Assembly: GCF_042100115.1 (NCBI RefSeq)
Contig: NC_091274.1
Span: 2,852,001 to 2,916,000 of the forward strand
Direction of reading: 5' to 3'
From: Alternaria dauci
Lineage: Eukaryota; Ascomycota; Dothideomycetes; Pleosporales; Pleosporaceae
Length of the DNA: 64,000 nucleotides
The translations under genes were made by a program, and so were the position numbers. The notes beneath the pieces were generated by a model. It searched no databases. It saw nothing but the letters and a program-made list of their open reading frames with translations, and was not told the origin of the DNA. Shown piece by piece: positions 10,401-20,403 of this stretch; the first letter of the stretch is position 1, and every line of letters starts with the position of its first letter.

Positions 10401-12130
10401 GCAAAGCCCCAATGCATGTGCGTATAGGAGCCATCGGTGTTCGCGTTCTTCGAGCTCAACCAGAGGCATTCGCGGTTAAAGTTATAGGACTCATAGTATC
10501 CTACACGCGAGTACTTGGCTGGAGGGGCAGAATTTTGTTTGATCTCGTTTCCACAATTGGAAACACAGGTATTCTGAAAGCCCTTCAGCTTAGTGCCTGG
10601 GCCGCCTCCATCCGGTGCATGGATGTCACAATGACCAGGAAAAACACCACAGAACCCCCAATTGCTACAGCAGGCGTTGAGAGGACAGGGGTTGAGATCA
10701 GCTAAAGACTGCCCGCTAGCAGGTGGTTTGGTGCCGGGCACCAGCGGGCCACAAGCCGTACCGGCTTGCGGTGGAGGCAAAGGCGCTTTGCCATCGCTCA
10801 CGCAAAGATTGTAGCCCAGGAGCATGTCTTTGCATTCTGTCCAGGCCCAAGTCTTGCCCTTGTTCCACTTCTCGATCTCGTTGACGGTCACTCCGTAACG
10901 AGTAGACAGCTTGCTACAATCGTCCTGGTCAGCGATAAGGTGAGTCGCACATGTACCATCCGCGTTGGGCAAGGGCTTGGGTACTGTCGGTTTCGTATAG
11001 GGGTCACCGGCTGAACAGCAAACGTAATCTCCTGCTTGGAGGGAGGAGCACAAATTCGCTTTGGGGTTGAACTTGTAGAAATCGGCATCGGAGATCGCGC
11101 ATCTTGACACGAGAGTGCCACATCCATCACCGGGGATGACCTCGATGTAGCGGCATATAGCGCGTTTGTCAAGACTGTTTGATCTAGAGGTCAAGTTGCT
11201 AGACCCCTCTTCGGTGCTTCCATGGCTGATCGTCCAGTTTGCATTCAGTGTAGCATTGGTCATGTTGCCGCTGGTAACCTCCATGATACTAAATGGAACA
11301 GTAGCAACAGGCTGCAGTCCTGACTGGGCGCTGCATTGCCCCTTGCTCCAGTTCAGTGCTGCCTCCTGAACTGCTGCAAGGTTGTTGCTGTGGTCGATAG
11401 CAATCCCAAGTATGCGTTCGGAAGAGCGCCCATTGCCGCAAATCTGGGCTACAGTCCGGTTGCCAACAGAGCCCTCGTCTCGTAGTTGTTCGGAAAGGAC
11501 GCCGAGCGTAGTCTCCGCAGACTGCTTCACAATACCCGCTCCCATGTACATGCTAGCAACTGTACCGTTGTAGTAGGCAAAAAGGAAATTCTCGTCGCAA
11601 TTGTCCTCGGCAGCAAAATATGTTCGCATTCCTTCTAGCAGAGCGAGGGCTTTCCCGGCATCACCGCTGCTTCCACTATTCGTCGACACCTGGAGCTCAC
11701 TTTGTGACTTGGTGCCGATGCGCGCACATGCAGGGGCAACCTCAAGACTGCTCTGGTACAGTTCGTCCGCCTTCTTGGGGTTCTCAACGGAGATTGTTGG
11801 TGCGGCAGCAGGGAGAGACACACTGGACATGCCGCTAGCTAACGAACAAGCACGGATGAGGACGTTCGAGTCTACATCGGATAACGACTGCTTTGTGGAT
11901 AACTGCAGGAGAAGAGGCTCCTCGCATCGCTGCAAGCGAGAAGCAGACAGATACGGAATCCAGCTATGCGTATTGGCGTAGTCGACGCACGGAAGAGGGC
12001 AATCGTGGAGATCCACATCGAAGCGGACGATAGCAGGGCTGGTTGCATTGTCGGCCCCTGAAAGCTCAACAGCATATGCTGGAAATGATGCAAAAATGAG
12101 TGTCGCGCCCAAGCGGCAAGAGAGTCTCAT
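7402..12130 (-). CDS. Killer-toxin-like GH18 chitinase with LysM, CBM18 and nuclease-like C-terminus
   Basis: Protein of about 1519 residues from exons 12130-10398, 10340-10097, 10040-8715 and 8658-7402, with introns of 56-57 bases. A signal peptide (about 1-20, ends FPAYA) is followed by an N-terminal domain (about 30-320) and two LysM modules (about 326-373 and 394-444). Next comes a CBM18 with the CCSNWGFCG core (about 460-501), then GH18 (about 540-890) with an intact DGIDIDWE catalytic motif, Glu near 656. After GH18 are two short Cys-rich segments and another Cys-rich part (to about 1090), a hydrophobic stretch (about 1090-1150), and a C-terminal region whose core (KDEFPPA about 1356; DNGAGG about 1391) resembles NucA/NucB-type DNases. 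The order matches subgroup C chitinases related to the Kluyveromyces zymocin alpha subunit. The nuclease call comes from remembered motifs and is tentative. An in-frame ATG at 12160 would lengthen the signal peptide. Confidence 0.88.
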
Positions 12131-12222
12131 GGTAATGAGCAGACAAGAAATAAGAGACAATAATAACGAATGACTAAGCCGGCTTGGCCGATGGCTTTGA
12201 GAAAACTCGACGTTGGCTTGAT

Positions 12223-12232
12223 GTATATATAC
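12223..12232 (-). promoter_or_regulatory. TATA box of the chitinase gene
   Basis: A GTATATATAC palindrome lies about 95 bases upstream of the chosen ATG and about 65 upstream of the alternative one. It is the only strong TATA element nearby. Confidence 0.5.
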
Positions 12233-13679
12233 AAAAGGAGGAGGAAATAGGGAACAAATGTACTTTCACCTTCAAATATCCATCATGATATCTTCAGGAT
12301 GATACTATCATCCCGTATGGTAGCATGGCTCCGATGCCCTTGCACATGGCGTTCCTGTTCTTGGATGTCCGGCTGTGGCTCCCGTGATAGCAATCCTCTT
12401 GCATGGCCAACACGCTTACCGGACATGTCTCATGTGCTGAATTCAGCGATTTGAGTTTTTTTTAACCATGTAGTCTCCATTTTAACAATTTGTACCTGCA
12501 GGTTATCCTTGAAGCGCGTTCTAGTGACCGAGCCGCTATCATCGTGGTCTAGGGTGAGCGCTCAGTAGCGCTGGTTCTGGCCCGATGGCGCGCCTGATCG
12601 ATAAAACTCAGATCCAAGCAAATCCAGTTCATTCTTTCCTTGGCAACGGTCCGGTAAATTCTCCTGACTAGGAAGCCATTTTATCCATCCCAACCTATGG
12701 CCTTAGCAAGCTCATCAGAAATGATACCTAAACAAAAACTCGGGTTGGATGATATCGCCGCTGTAAACGTCTCAGCCCCGTTGGTATTGCAACGCGTAAA
12801 TACACTGAAGGAAGGCCAGAGGCTATTGAAGAGAGCGTACCTGAGTCAGGGTTAGCTACAGTGAGGGGAGCGGAGTCGCTAAAAGCTTCCGTGAACACAC
12901 AAGATTAGCAGCACACCTCGGCTATCATCGCAGTCGGACACACCTAGCGAGAGTGTGAAGTTCGCTATTTCGGCGACAGAGGCCTACTGTATCGCGATAA
13001 GACACACCTAGCGCAGAGCCCATTGGGGGTGCCGTAAAGCGCGGACAGATATGAGCGCGAAACGACGTCTCCTATGGGTCAGGAATGGAAAGGCTAACAG
13101 CGTAGCGGACGCTAGCATTTGCATTGTGAAAGAAGGAACGCCGGCAATCCGCAAGCGAAGCCCTGTGCACAGTAGATCTTGGCATCTGCACGGTTCAGAC
13201 ATCTCCGACCCATCATGCGGCACGGCTCGGTTGCCAAGACCGCGTGCCGCAAAACAGATTGTGTGGACCCTATTCTCACGATCCTTCCAAGGGTTCTGCA
13301 TGACCAAGCCGGCGGTATGGCGAGATTCGCTCTCGGTAATCATTTTTACCTGCTAGGCGCGGGAGCGTTCTATGGGCGCCTTCCCAGGAAAAGCAGTTCA
13401 GCGCTTGCGCCGCCACTTCACTACTACTGCAATTTTCCAAGCCCTACCCGATTCGAATAAATCCGTGTATCGGCTGATCACCCATCCTAACGCCAAACTG
13501 TCAGTTCCGTTTACTAGTTGCCTAATAGCAATCTCACACCATATTGATACAAGGGATATCGACCCGACCCTACCTTATCTTTCGCATATTTCTCCGGCAG
13601 AATTATCGTTGTACCCGGAAATTGGCCTGCTCCATTCTTCTGTCACCCCGAGTCTTCTTTACCCCCCATAGCAAAAATC
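12233..13679. other. Intergenic, no supported gene
   Basis: About 1.4 kb lies between the divergently arranged chitinase and the next plus-strand gene. Overlapping frames of 60-110 codons near 13008-13670 have no motif and no signal peptide. The region should contain the distal chitinase promoter and the promoter of the gene at 13680. Confidence 0.5.
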
Positions 13680-14447
13680 ATGCCCTCTATAAGCGAAATC
13701 ACCTACTCGCGCGATGCGACTGTCCAGGCCTTTCGCGACTATCTACGATTCTTGTCAGCTATGTACGCGGACGAATCCGAAATCGCGGAGCCTCCTGAAG
13801 ATGGATGGGCGACAATCAACCCGAACGGCTGGCCCAACTTCGATAAGACAGACAAGGTGATTGACCTCCTTCGCCATCTGCCCTACATCAGCACGGATAT
13901 CAGTATCGCTCCTGAATGCGAGTTTGTGAATTGGCATACAAACCCTGCAGACATGGATGGTGAGGATCTCAAGGAGGCGACCGAGCCTCATCCGGATGAG
14001 GCAAGGATACCGTCTCACATTGTGGGTCTCACGCCGCAAAATACAAGAGGCCTTACTTTTCTACTCGATACTGAGCTCGGTGTCATTTACTGGCGCGAGT
14101 GCATGAGCGAAGCCAAGGTTGAGATTCCAGAAGTTGAAGATGACCCTTATGATTGGGTCGACGATGATCTGATTCCTGAAGATCAGGTCGAATGGCGAGC
14201 TGGCAGTGGGATTTGGGAAATCGCCGACTTCTTTGAGATGCTCAAAGCCAATTTCAAAACACTTAATTTCGTACCCTTTCGCCCTGATATGGTCCAGGCT
14301 GCTTGGTACGGACGCTCCGCAGAAGCCCAGGAAACGCTTGAGGGGGTCCAGAAGATCTACAAAGATCACGGGTGGCCTAATCTGACTCGGTACCGCAAGG
14401 ATGATTGCCTTGCGGCTATTGAGGCATTTTTAAAATCCCGCGACTAG
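13680..14447 (+). CDS. Conserved fungal hypothetical protein
   Basis: Single-exon frame of 255 residues beginning MPSISEITYSRDATVQAFRDYL. It is acidic and soluble with no signal peptide or membrane segment. It contains several Trp residues set in acidic context and a block late in the protein (WEIADFFEMLKANFKTLNFVPF) that looks like a folded helix-strand unit, then a C-terminal helix with RKDDCLAAIEAFLKSRD. The pattern recalls uncharacterised proteins that recur in Dothideomycetes and Eurotiomycetes, but I cannot name a family. Codon use looks like a real gene, and the frame is far longer than expected by chance. Confidence 0.75.
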   Translation: MPSISEITYSRDATVQAFRDYLRFLSAMYADESEIAEPPEDGWATINPNGWPNFDKTDKVIDLLRHLPYISTDISIAPECEFVNWHTNPADMDGEDLKEATEPHPDEARIPSHIVGLTPQNTRGLTFLLDTELGVIYWRECMSEAKVEIPEVEDDPYDWVDDDLIPEDQVEWRAGSGIWEIADFFEMLKANFKTLNFVPFRPDMVQAAWYGRSAEAQETLEGVQKIYKDHGWPNLTRYRKDDCLAAIEAFLKSRD

Positions 14448-14730
14448 GATTCGGATGAGAGAGGGGAGCAAAAGTGAAGTCGATAGTGCAGTCTTGAAAT
14501 TGGCGGCTTGGAGCATCCACTCTTGTGATTACCCCTTGTTTTGTGCAGGTGTACCTGCATAGGTATCATGCTTGGCTAATCATATCCTAGTACCTTGTCT
14601 GCCATCTAGTCAACTCCTCGAGGCATTTGGGCACAGGAGTTGTATGTCGTTACAACTTCTTCGGTCTCACAAATATCCATAGCACCACGCAAATAGCACT
14701 GCGCACACTCTCTTCTCTCCTCATTTCAAC

Positions 14731-15995
14731 ATGAAGTCTTCCTTCTTCCTCCTTGTTACGGCCGCATGTAGAGCAGCAGCACTGGCCCCATCAGAAATAT
14801 CTATCCTCCTTCCCACCAGCCCACCGTCTGTATCCCAGGATTACTGGGATTGCGCCCTCTCAGCCTACACACCATTCTTTAACCCTCCATTGCCCACTGG
14901 CGCCGTTTTATCGGCCTTGGACTCGTACGGCGACGAGCTTATTGCGGATTGCACTGCACTTGAATGTCCATACCCGGATGCTACGCGTTGGTGCGGAATC
15001 ACCACCGCTGCACCAGCTGCCGTTCTTCCTGCATACACTAGCTATGCCAGTTCTGCATCGGTATGGTGGGCAAACCACAGTTCTTCTGCCCTTGAGCTTG
15101 CCGAGGGGTGCCCGCATTATTGGTACACGGCTTTGACCAAGAATCCGACAGCGGGTACGTGGTTGAACTTGACCATTGCGAACGCAGAGTGTATTGGGAA
15201 GGCCCCTGAAGAGGGTGCATCGTCGGTAGCCACTTCTTCGGTCCAGCCTTCGCTCACGTCGTCGCCACGATCGTCGTCGGCATTGGTCTCAAGCCCTACA
15301 TCGACCACATCATCCTCTTCTGGCACAGTGCTGTCACCGAATGGTATGTCAACCTCCCCTGTAGACCCCGAAGTAAAAGTACAAGTTAGAATTGACGTGT
15401 TGCGCAGGTCAATGTGGAGGACAATCTGGATACCACTGCCCAGGAAGCGGCTTCGGAGACTGGTAAGCGTTTTTCTCTCTTTATCCCCTGCTCCAAACGC
15501 ACGCGTATTCAACCATCACGCTCTTGTTATGCCTTTATGTCCGTGACTAAATCTTGTATCACACATCCAGTTGCTCATCGTATGGATGGTGCGGTAACGA
15601 AAGCCACTGTGACGCCGGCTGCCAGCTAGATTTTGGCCTTTGCAATGCGCCAACGAAGATATCACCCGACGGCTCCTGCGGCTTGGTCAACAGCAATGAC
15701 GGATTCATTTGTCCTGGAAGTGGTTTTGGTGACTGCTGTATGCATCCTATTTTCTATCAGCCATTCCCATGTCAACCATTTGGGAAGAACCTCCGCTAAC
15801 GTTTGCATCTCAGGCTCGGTTTATGGATGGTGTGGGTCGTCGTCTGGGCATTGTGATGGCGGGTGCCAAACAGCTTACGGAGTGTGCAATGCCCAGGCTA
15901 ATGCTCTGACTGTAAGAGATGCATGGGTGTCGATGGCGCCTGTAAAGAGGGTAGTTGCTTCAACGACGACGCTTGCGGCGACGCAGGCAGCTTAG
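14731..15995 (+). CDS. Secreted protein with two CBM18 chitin-binding modules
   Basis: Protein of 338 residues from exons 14731-15343, 15408-15462, 15571-15737 and 15814-15995 (introns of 64, 108 and 76 bases). Residues 1-17 form a signal peptide. An N-terminal domain with paired cysteines (about 25-165) is followed by a Ser/Thr-rich linker. Then come two hevein-like modules, each with the GSGFGDCCSxYGWCG core and eight cysteines; introns cut through each at the same GDCC position, which suggests exon-based duplication. It should bind chitin in the wall or extracellular space. After the second module the frame becomes non-family-like. Another frame (15902-16030) carries seven cysteines, so an indel near 15895 may have changed the tail. 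It forms part of a chitin-themed neighbourhood with the LysM and chitinase genes. Confidence 0.82.
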
Positions 15996-16351
15996 ACTGT
16001 AGACATAAATATTATAATATCGTAGGTTAGAGCTATACAAACTGTGTCCGACCACTCAGGTTCGTTCCACCAAGTGCCTCGATACTCTCTTCGGTTTAAT
16101 CAATATAATCTTGCCTCTCTTAGCTGAGTAAACGTAAGCTGTGAGTTCGATATACGTCGTGGTTGACATGCAGTCATAGTCGATGGTAGTCAAGGTCAGA
16201 CGGCTGGTCTCGGGAGTAGTAGAAGACAGCTAGTGTAGCCTTGGCATCTTCAGCCTCAACCCGCAGCAAGTCTGACGCACGACGCACGACGCACGAACCC
16301 TCGGACCCACATGACTCCGCCAAACAAGATGGCCAGGGTTCAATAGCAGCC
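15996..16351. other. Intergenic, with a 7-base tandem repeat
   Basis: The region holds the 3' UTR of the CBM18 gene and the promoter/5' UTR of the TRAPP gene. Three perfect copies of GACGCAC lie at 16274-16294. No other structure was seen. Confidence 0.6.
16274..16294. repeat. (GACGCAC)x3 tandem repeat
   Basis: Three perfect head-to-tail heptamers sit about 60 bases upstream of the Trs31 start codon. They could be simple slippage or a repeated regulatory element. Confidence 0.8.
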
Positions 16352-17258
16352 ATGTCCAACATCCTGCCTCTGCACCACGCATACTACCCCCCGCGCCAGT
16401 CGTCGCTTTCCCAACCAGTCAATCCCGCCCAAGCAGCCTCGACATCCTCGTCTGCAGCCACGATCCGCCCGCAATCCAACGTACAATCGCAACCACAAGC
16501 GCGGCACACAGCAATGAGCGGGAACGCAAGCCAAGGGCCTGGGCTGCGGTACCCTTCGAACAAGAAGAGCATATACGACAGAAACCTGAATCGGAGTAAA
16601 AATGCGGAGCTAAGCAGGGCGGCATTTGCATACCTCTTCATTGAGATGATTGCGTATGCGCAAAAGGGCGCAAAGGATGTGGGGGACTTGGAGCAGAGGT
16701 ATGCAGAACGAACGGAGTCGCGACGCCCCGCAATGCAATGCAGGAGGACTCTATGATTGACCTCACGCGACTGTGGGCTAACAAACATCTAGATTAAACA
16801 CCCAAGGCTACCCGATCGGCCTCCGCCTACTCGACCTCCTCCTTTCCCGCACCGCCAACCCCCTCGCTAGCATTCGCCCCACACGCATCCTGCCTCTCCT
16901 GCAGTTCATCGCACAGCAACTATACCGCTACCTCTTCGGTCGACCCGCCGACGCACTAGAAAAGTCTGGCACCGATCCAGGACAATACATGCTCTTCGAC
17001 AACGACCCCATGGTCAATCAATACATAAGCCTGCCCAAGGAACTGTCAAGTCTGAACTGCGCAGCCTTTGTGGCGGGCATAATCGAGGGCGTGTGCGACG
17101 GTGCAGGCTTCCCAACCGAGGGCGTGACGGCGCATAGTGTAGGCGACGAGGAAGGCAAGGACGGGAAGGGACTCTGGCCGGGGAAGACGGTGTTTCTGAT
17201 CAAATTCAAGCCTGAGGTATTGGAAAGGGAAGAGATACTTGGCAGAGGTGGAGGTTGA
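16352..17258 (+). CDS. trs31: TRAPP complex subunit Trs31 (TRAPPC5)
   Basis: Protein of 270 residues from exons 16352-16698 and 16793-17258; the 94-base intron joins DLEQR to LNTQGYPIGLRLLDLL. TRAPP complexes tether vesicles and activate Ypt1/Rab1 at the Golgi. The BET3-family fold starts after a disordered Gln/Ser-rich tail of about 80 residues. Recognisable parts are KKSIYDRNLNRSKNAELSRAAFAYLFIEMI, then YPIGLRLLDLL, LPLLQFIAQQLYRYLFGRPAD, the DPMVNQYISLPKELSSLNCAAFVAGIIEG block and a C-terminal strand KTVFLIKF. Start at 16352 is preferred; an in-frame ATG at 16241 would translate the upstream heptamer repeat. Confidence 0.93.
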
Positions 17259-17819
17259 GCTCGCCGGAGGATGGTATGAACTTCTTGACTGCGGCTAGGC
17301 TTTTGCTGCATATGATGGCATAGCGAGGCGTTGCGGATCTTCCTTAGGATTTTACGTGGTCACAGAAACCAGCATGTACCCCATTGCACTGCCGCTGTTT
17401 TCAAGGTCGCCGGATCAGTCTGAGACACGCTTCCACTGCTGCGTCGTTGATTACTGCCCTTTCAGAATGAGCACAAGTGCCCAATGCGCCACCATGCGTA
17501 CCTTCGCTGCTCATCGCTTTTCCATCACCGACTCCCAGATGCAGCAAGCGCGCTACCACGTGACTGTGAAGCTGATGACAAATGCTGATTGGCGAGACCA
17601 TCCACGTTATTGTCAAGCTTCAGCGCATGGTGCCTCAGCAGGATAGAACCTTCTACAATGTTGCGGTATTACACCGACGAGCAGATACAAAGTGCCCTCG
17701 GATCCTTGCAACAACCCCGACACAAGAATACCAACCGTTGACCATCAAGACACCACACTCAAGCGCATACAGCACACATCACCAGCAAGCCGCATCTACA
17801 AAAAGCACCAAAACCAGTC
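17259..17819. other. Intergenic, thioredoxin promoter region
   Basis: The region carries the 3' UTR of the TRAPP gene and the upstream region of the thioredoxin gene. A C/A-rich stretch just before the thioredoxin start looks like a leader. No gene seen. Confidence 0.5.
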
Positions 17820-18278
17820 ATGCCAACAGAAATTTCAGCACCCCTCCACTTTCGCACTCTGCTGAATGGGCACACCTACATGATTGCAGACTTTTACGCG
17901 ACATGGTGCCCTCCTTGCAAGCAAATTGCACCCATCTACAACCAACTGTCCACTGCGCATGCCTCGCCAGGGAAGTTTGCTTTCGTCAAAGTCAACGTGG
18001 ACGAGCAGCGGGAAATCGCGGGACAATACGGAGTCACGGCTATGCCAACCTTCATGGTTTTCAAGGATGGGAAGAAGATTGAGGAGATTAGAGGCGCGGA
18101 CGTGAGGGCTCTGAAGGGTGCAGTGGACAAGGTTATTGCGGAGTTGGGGAAGGCGAAAGAGGCAAAGGTGGAGAAAAAGCCGGAGGTCAAGGAGGAAAAG
18201 AAGGAGCAAGATGAGAAGATAGTTAGTGGGAGCTATGGCATCACCGGGGGCAACAACTGGAAAATGTCGTTGCATTAG
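17820..18278 (+). CDS. Thioredoxin with CPPC active site and charged C-terminal tail
   Basis: Single-exon protein of 152 residues without a signal peptide, so probably cytosolic. The thioredoxin fold spans about residues 8-108 with the active site WCPPC (Cys30, Cys33), the conserved cis-proline in AMPTF, and the VDEQREIAGQYGV segment. The middle dipeptide is Pro-Pro rather than the usual Gly-Pro, which should change redox potential. A Lys/Glu-rich tail of about 30 residues is followed by a short ending containing GSYGITGGNNWKMSLH. It reduces disulfides of target proteins together with thioredoxin reductase. It is followed in the same direction by an ER disulfide isomerase with two thioredoxin domains. 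Confidence 0.93.
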   Translation: MPTEISAPLHFRTLLNGHTYMIADFYATWCPPCKQIAPIYNQLSTAHASPGKFAFVKVNVDEQREIAGQYGVTAMPTFMVFKDGKKIEEIRGADVRALKGAVDKVIAELGKAKEAKVEKKPEVKEEKKEQDEKIVSGSYGITGGNNWKMSLH

Positions 18279-18629
18279 GGTTTGGAGATTAGTAGTGGAT
18301 GATCGCCACGCGCGGAATGGGAGGACGACAGATTTGTGATACCCAGGAAGGATAATGCATAAGATACCTCGTCGCAAGCCAGAAATTCTGTGATAAACAA
18401 TTGATTAGTATACATGACCAATGGCAAGCGTACGTCATTCGTGGTTGCTGTGGTGTTGGATTTGTAACGCCCTCAGACGCGTAACAGAGGCCACCTTTCA
18501 CACTAAGCGATCGCCACCGCGCGGGACCCTGATAGCCGCTGTGCTGCTCTAGCTCCCCGCCAGAATTCCCACCGCTCTTCAACCTACAACTGAAGCCTCA
18601 ATTCATCTTTGAGCTTCGCAAACTTCAAG
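18279..18629. other. Intergenic, disulfide isomerase promoter
   Basis: 351 bases lie between two co-oriented thioredoxin-fold genes. I see no obvious TATA box or unfolded-protein-response element that I can support by eye. Confidence 0.5.
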
Positions 18630-19775
18630 ATGCTCTTCTCCAAACTAATACCCGCGGCTATTGCGCTGCTACCCGCACTTGCCTCGGCATCTTCCGTCAT
18701 CGACCTCACGCCCTCCAACTTCGACGATGTCGTTCTTAAGTCCGGCAAGCCCGCCCTCGTAGAGTTCTTCGCCCCCTGGTGCGGCCACTGCAAGAACCTT
18801 GCCCCTGTTTACGAAGAGCTTGCCACCGTCTTCCAGCACGCTGGAGACAAGGTCAGCGTTGCAAAGGTCGATGCGGACCAACACAAATCGCTGGGCAAGC
18901 GCTTCGGCGTCTCGGGCTTCCCTACTCTCAAGTGGTTCGACGGAAAGAGCGACAAGCCTACCGACTACAGTGGAGGACGCGACCTCGAGAGCTTGAGCAA
19001 GTTCATCACAGAGAAGAGCTCCATCAAGCCCAAGGTCAAGGGCAAGCTGCCGAGCCAGGTCGTCTACTTGGACGACAAGACCTTCAAGGAGAAGGTTGGA
19101 AAGGACCAGGATGTGCTTGTTGCCTTCACCGCCCCATGGTGCGGACGTATGTCTTTCCGAGCTTCTCTCTACGGATGGATTACAGCTAACGCCTGAACAG
19201 ACTGCAAGACCCTCGCCCCCGTCTGGGAAACTCTCGCCAACGACTTCGTCACCGAGCCCGGTGTCTTGATCGCCAAGGTTGACGCCGAAGCCGAGAACTC
19301 CAAGGCCCTCGCTCAGGAGCAGGGCGTGTCGTCCTACCCTACCATCAAATACTTCCCCAAGGGCTCCACCGAGCCTCTCCCATACAGCGGCGCCCGTTCT
19401 GAGAAGGACTTCATCGACTTCATCAACGCCAACGCCGGTACCCACCGTGCCGTGGGCGGCGGTCTTGACGCTACTGGTGGCACCATCGAGGCCTTCAACA
19501 GTGTCATTGAGAAGTTCCAGGGCAAGTGGACCGATGGTGCTGAGGAGGCCAAGAGCCTCGCTGCCACGCTCAAGGACAAGTACGCGGAGTACTACGTCAA
19601 GGTCTTCAACAAGATTGGTGCCAACCAGGAATACGCTACCAAGGAGCTCAAGCGCCTGCAGGGTCTCATTGGCAAGGGCAACCTAGCTCCCGAGAAGATG
19701 GACGACTTGACGAGCAGGAGCAACATCCTGAGGAAGTTCATCGGTGATGATGCCGAGGAGAAACAGGAGTTGTAA
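18630..19775 (+). CDS. erp38: ERp38-type protein disulfide isomerase
   Basis: ER-lumen protein of 363 residues from exons 18630-19146 and 19201-19775; the 54-base intron splits the second active site between Gly and His. The signal peptide is about 1-20 (ending ALASA). Thioredoxin domain a contains CGHC at 51-54, domain a' has CGHC at 171-174, and an all-helical ERp29-like C-terminal domain (about 265-355) contains EYATKELKRLQGLI and KMDDLTSRSNILRKF. The C-terminal four residues are KQEL, close to the KDEL/HDEL retrieval signal, supporting ER residence. It catalyses disulfide formation and rearrangement in secretory proteins. An in-frame ATG at 18609 lies just upstream, but 18630 gives the cleaner signal peptide. 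Confidence 0.95.
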
Positions 19776-20053
19776 ACAGCTCCTATGCGGACTGATGATT
19801 GTGTATAACGGCAGTTACAACACCAGCGCTGTTGATACGATACGATGAGTTGGAGAAATGAACATGTATGGAGCGGGAGCGACATATGTGATAACGACAG
19901 AGGAGTGGGAGATGAGTAGGATAGAACCAAAAGTCAATACCCAAATTGCAATCAATGCGATCTATGTAGACCATTACCAAACGCCATCGTACTCGTCGTG
20001 CAGCCTACACCGCCTTGTTTTGCCAGAACAGTTTATACTCTTCCATTTGACCT

Positions 20054-20403
20054 CTACTTTCCAGATCCTGAGCCTTTGGTGCCATCACCAGCTTGGATAG
20101 TTGCTTCAAGGTTATCCAGTCGCCGCGACATGTCGTCCACTACGTATCATCAGTACTTTAGCCAATCTGCACAGAAGCGCTCGTGCTTACTCTTAGCAAG
20201 TAGCTCGCTGCTGACTGAGGTGAACTTGGTGCTGAGTTGGTTCAAGAGGTCGTCAACGACCGCTGTGAGCTCTCCAGAACTCTCCTGGTTGGTTGAAGTA
20301 GCCGACTGGTCTTGTGTCAGGGAAAGCGGGGCATTGTGATAAGTGTAGCACGTACCGCGGTGTCGCTTTGCGCGCGATCTGCTAGTGGTTGGGGCGTCGC
20401 CAT
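20054..20403 (-). CDS. Heat shock factor binding protein 1 (HSBP1)-like
   Basis: Small protein of 82 residues from three exons: 20403-20356, 20305-20191 and 20139-20054, with introns of 50 and 51 bases. The middle of the protein is a heptad-repeat coiled coil running ELTAVVDDLLNQLSTKFTSV and on through SSELLAKMDDMSRRLDNLEATI, matching the HSBP1 pattern (short helix that trimerises and binds the heat shock factor trimer). Residues 1-22 are disordered and the end is a Gly/Ser-rich tail (GTKGSGSGK). It lies convergent to the disulfide isomerase gene and divergent from ebp2, sharing a 351-base promoter region with it. The role as a negative regulator of heat shock factor comes from animals; in fungi it is inferred. 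Confidence 0.85.

Noticed and set aside
18669..19445. 258-codon minus-strand frame opposite the disulfide isomerase
   Set aside because: It lies antisense over both active-site exons and the intron of a certain gene. No motifs.
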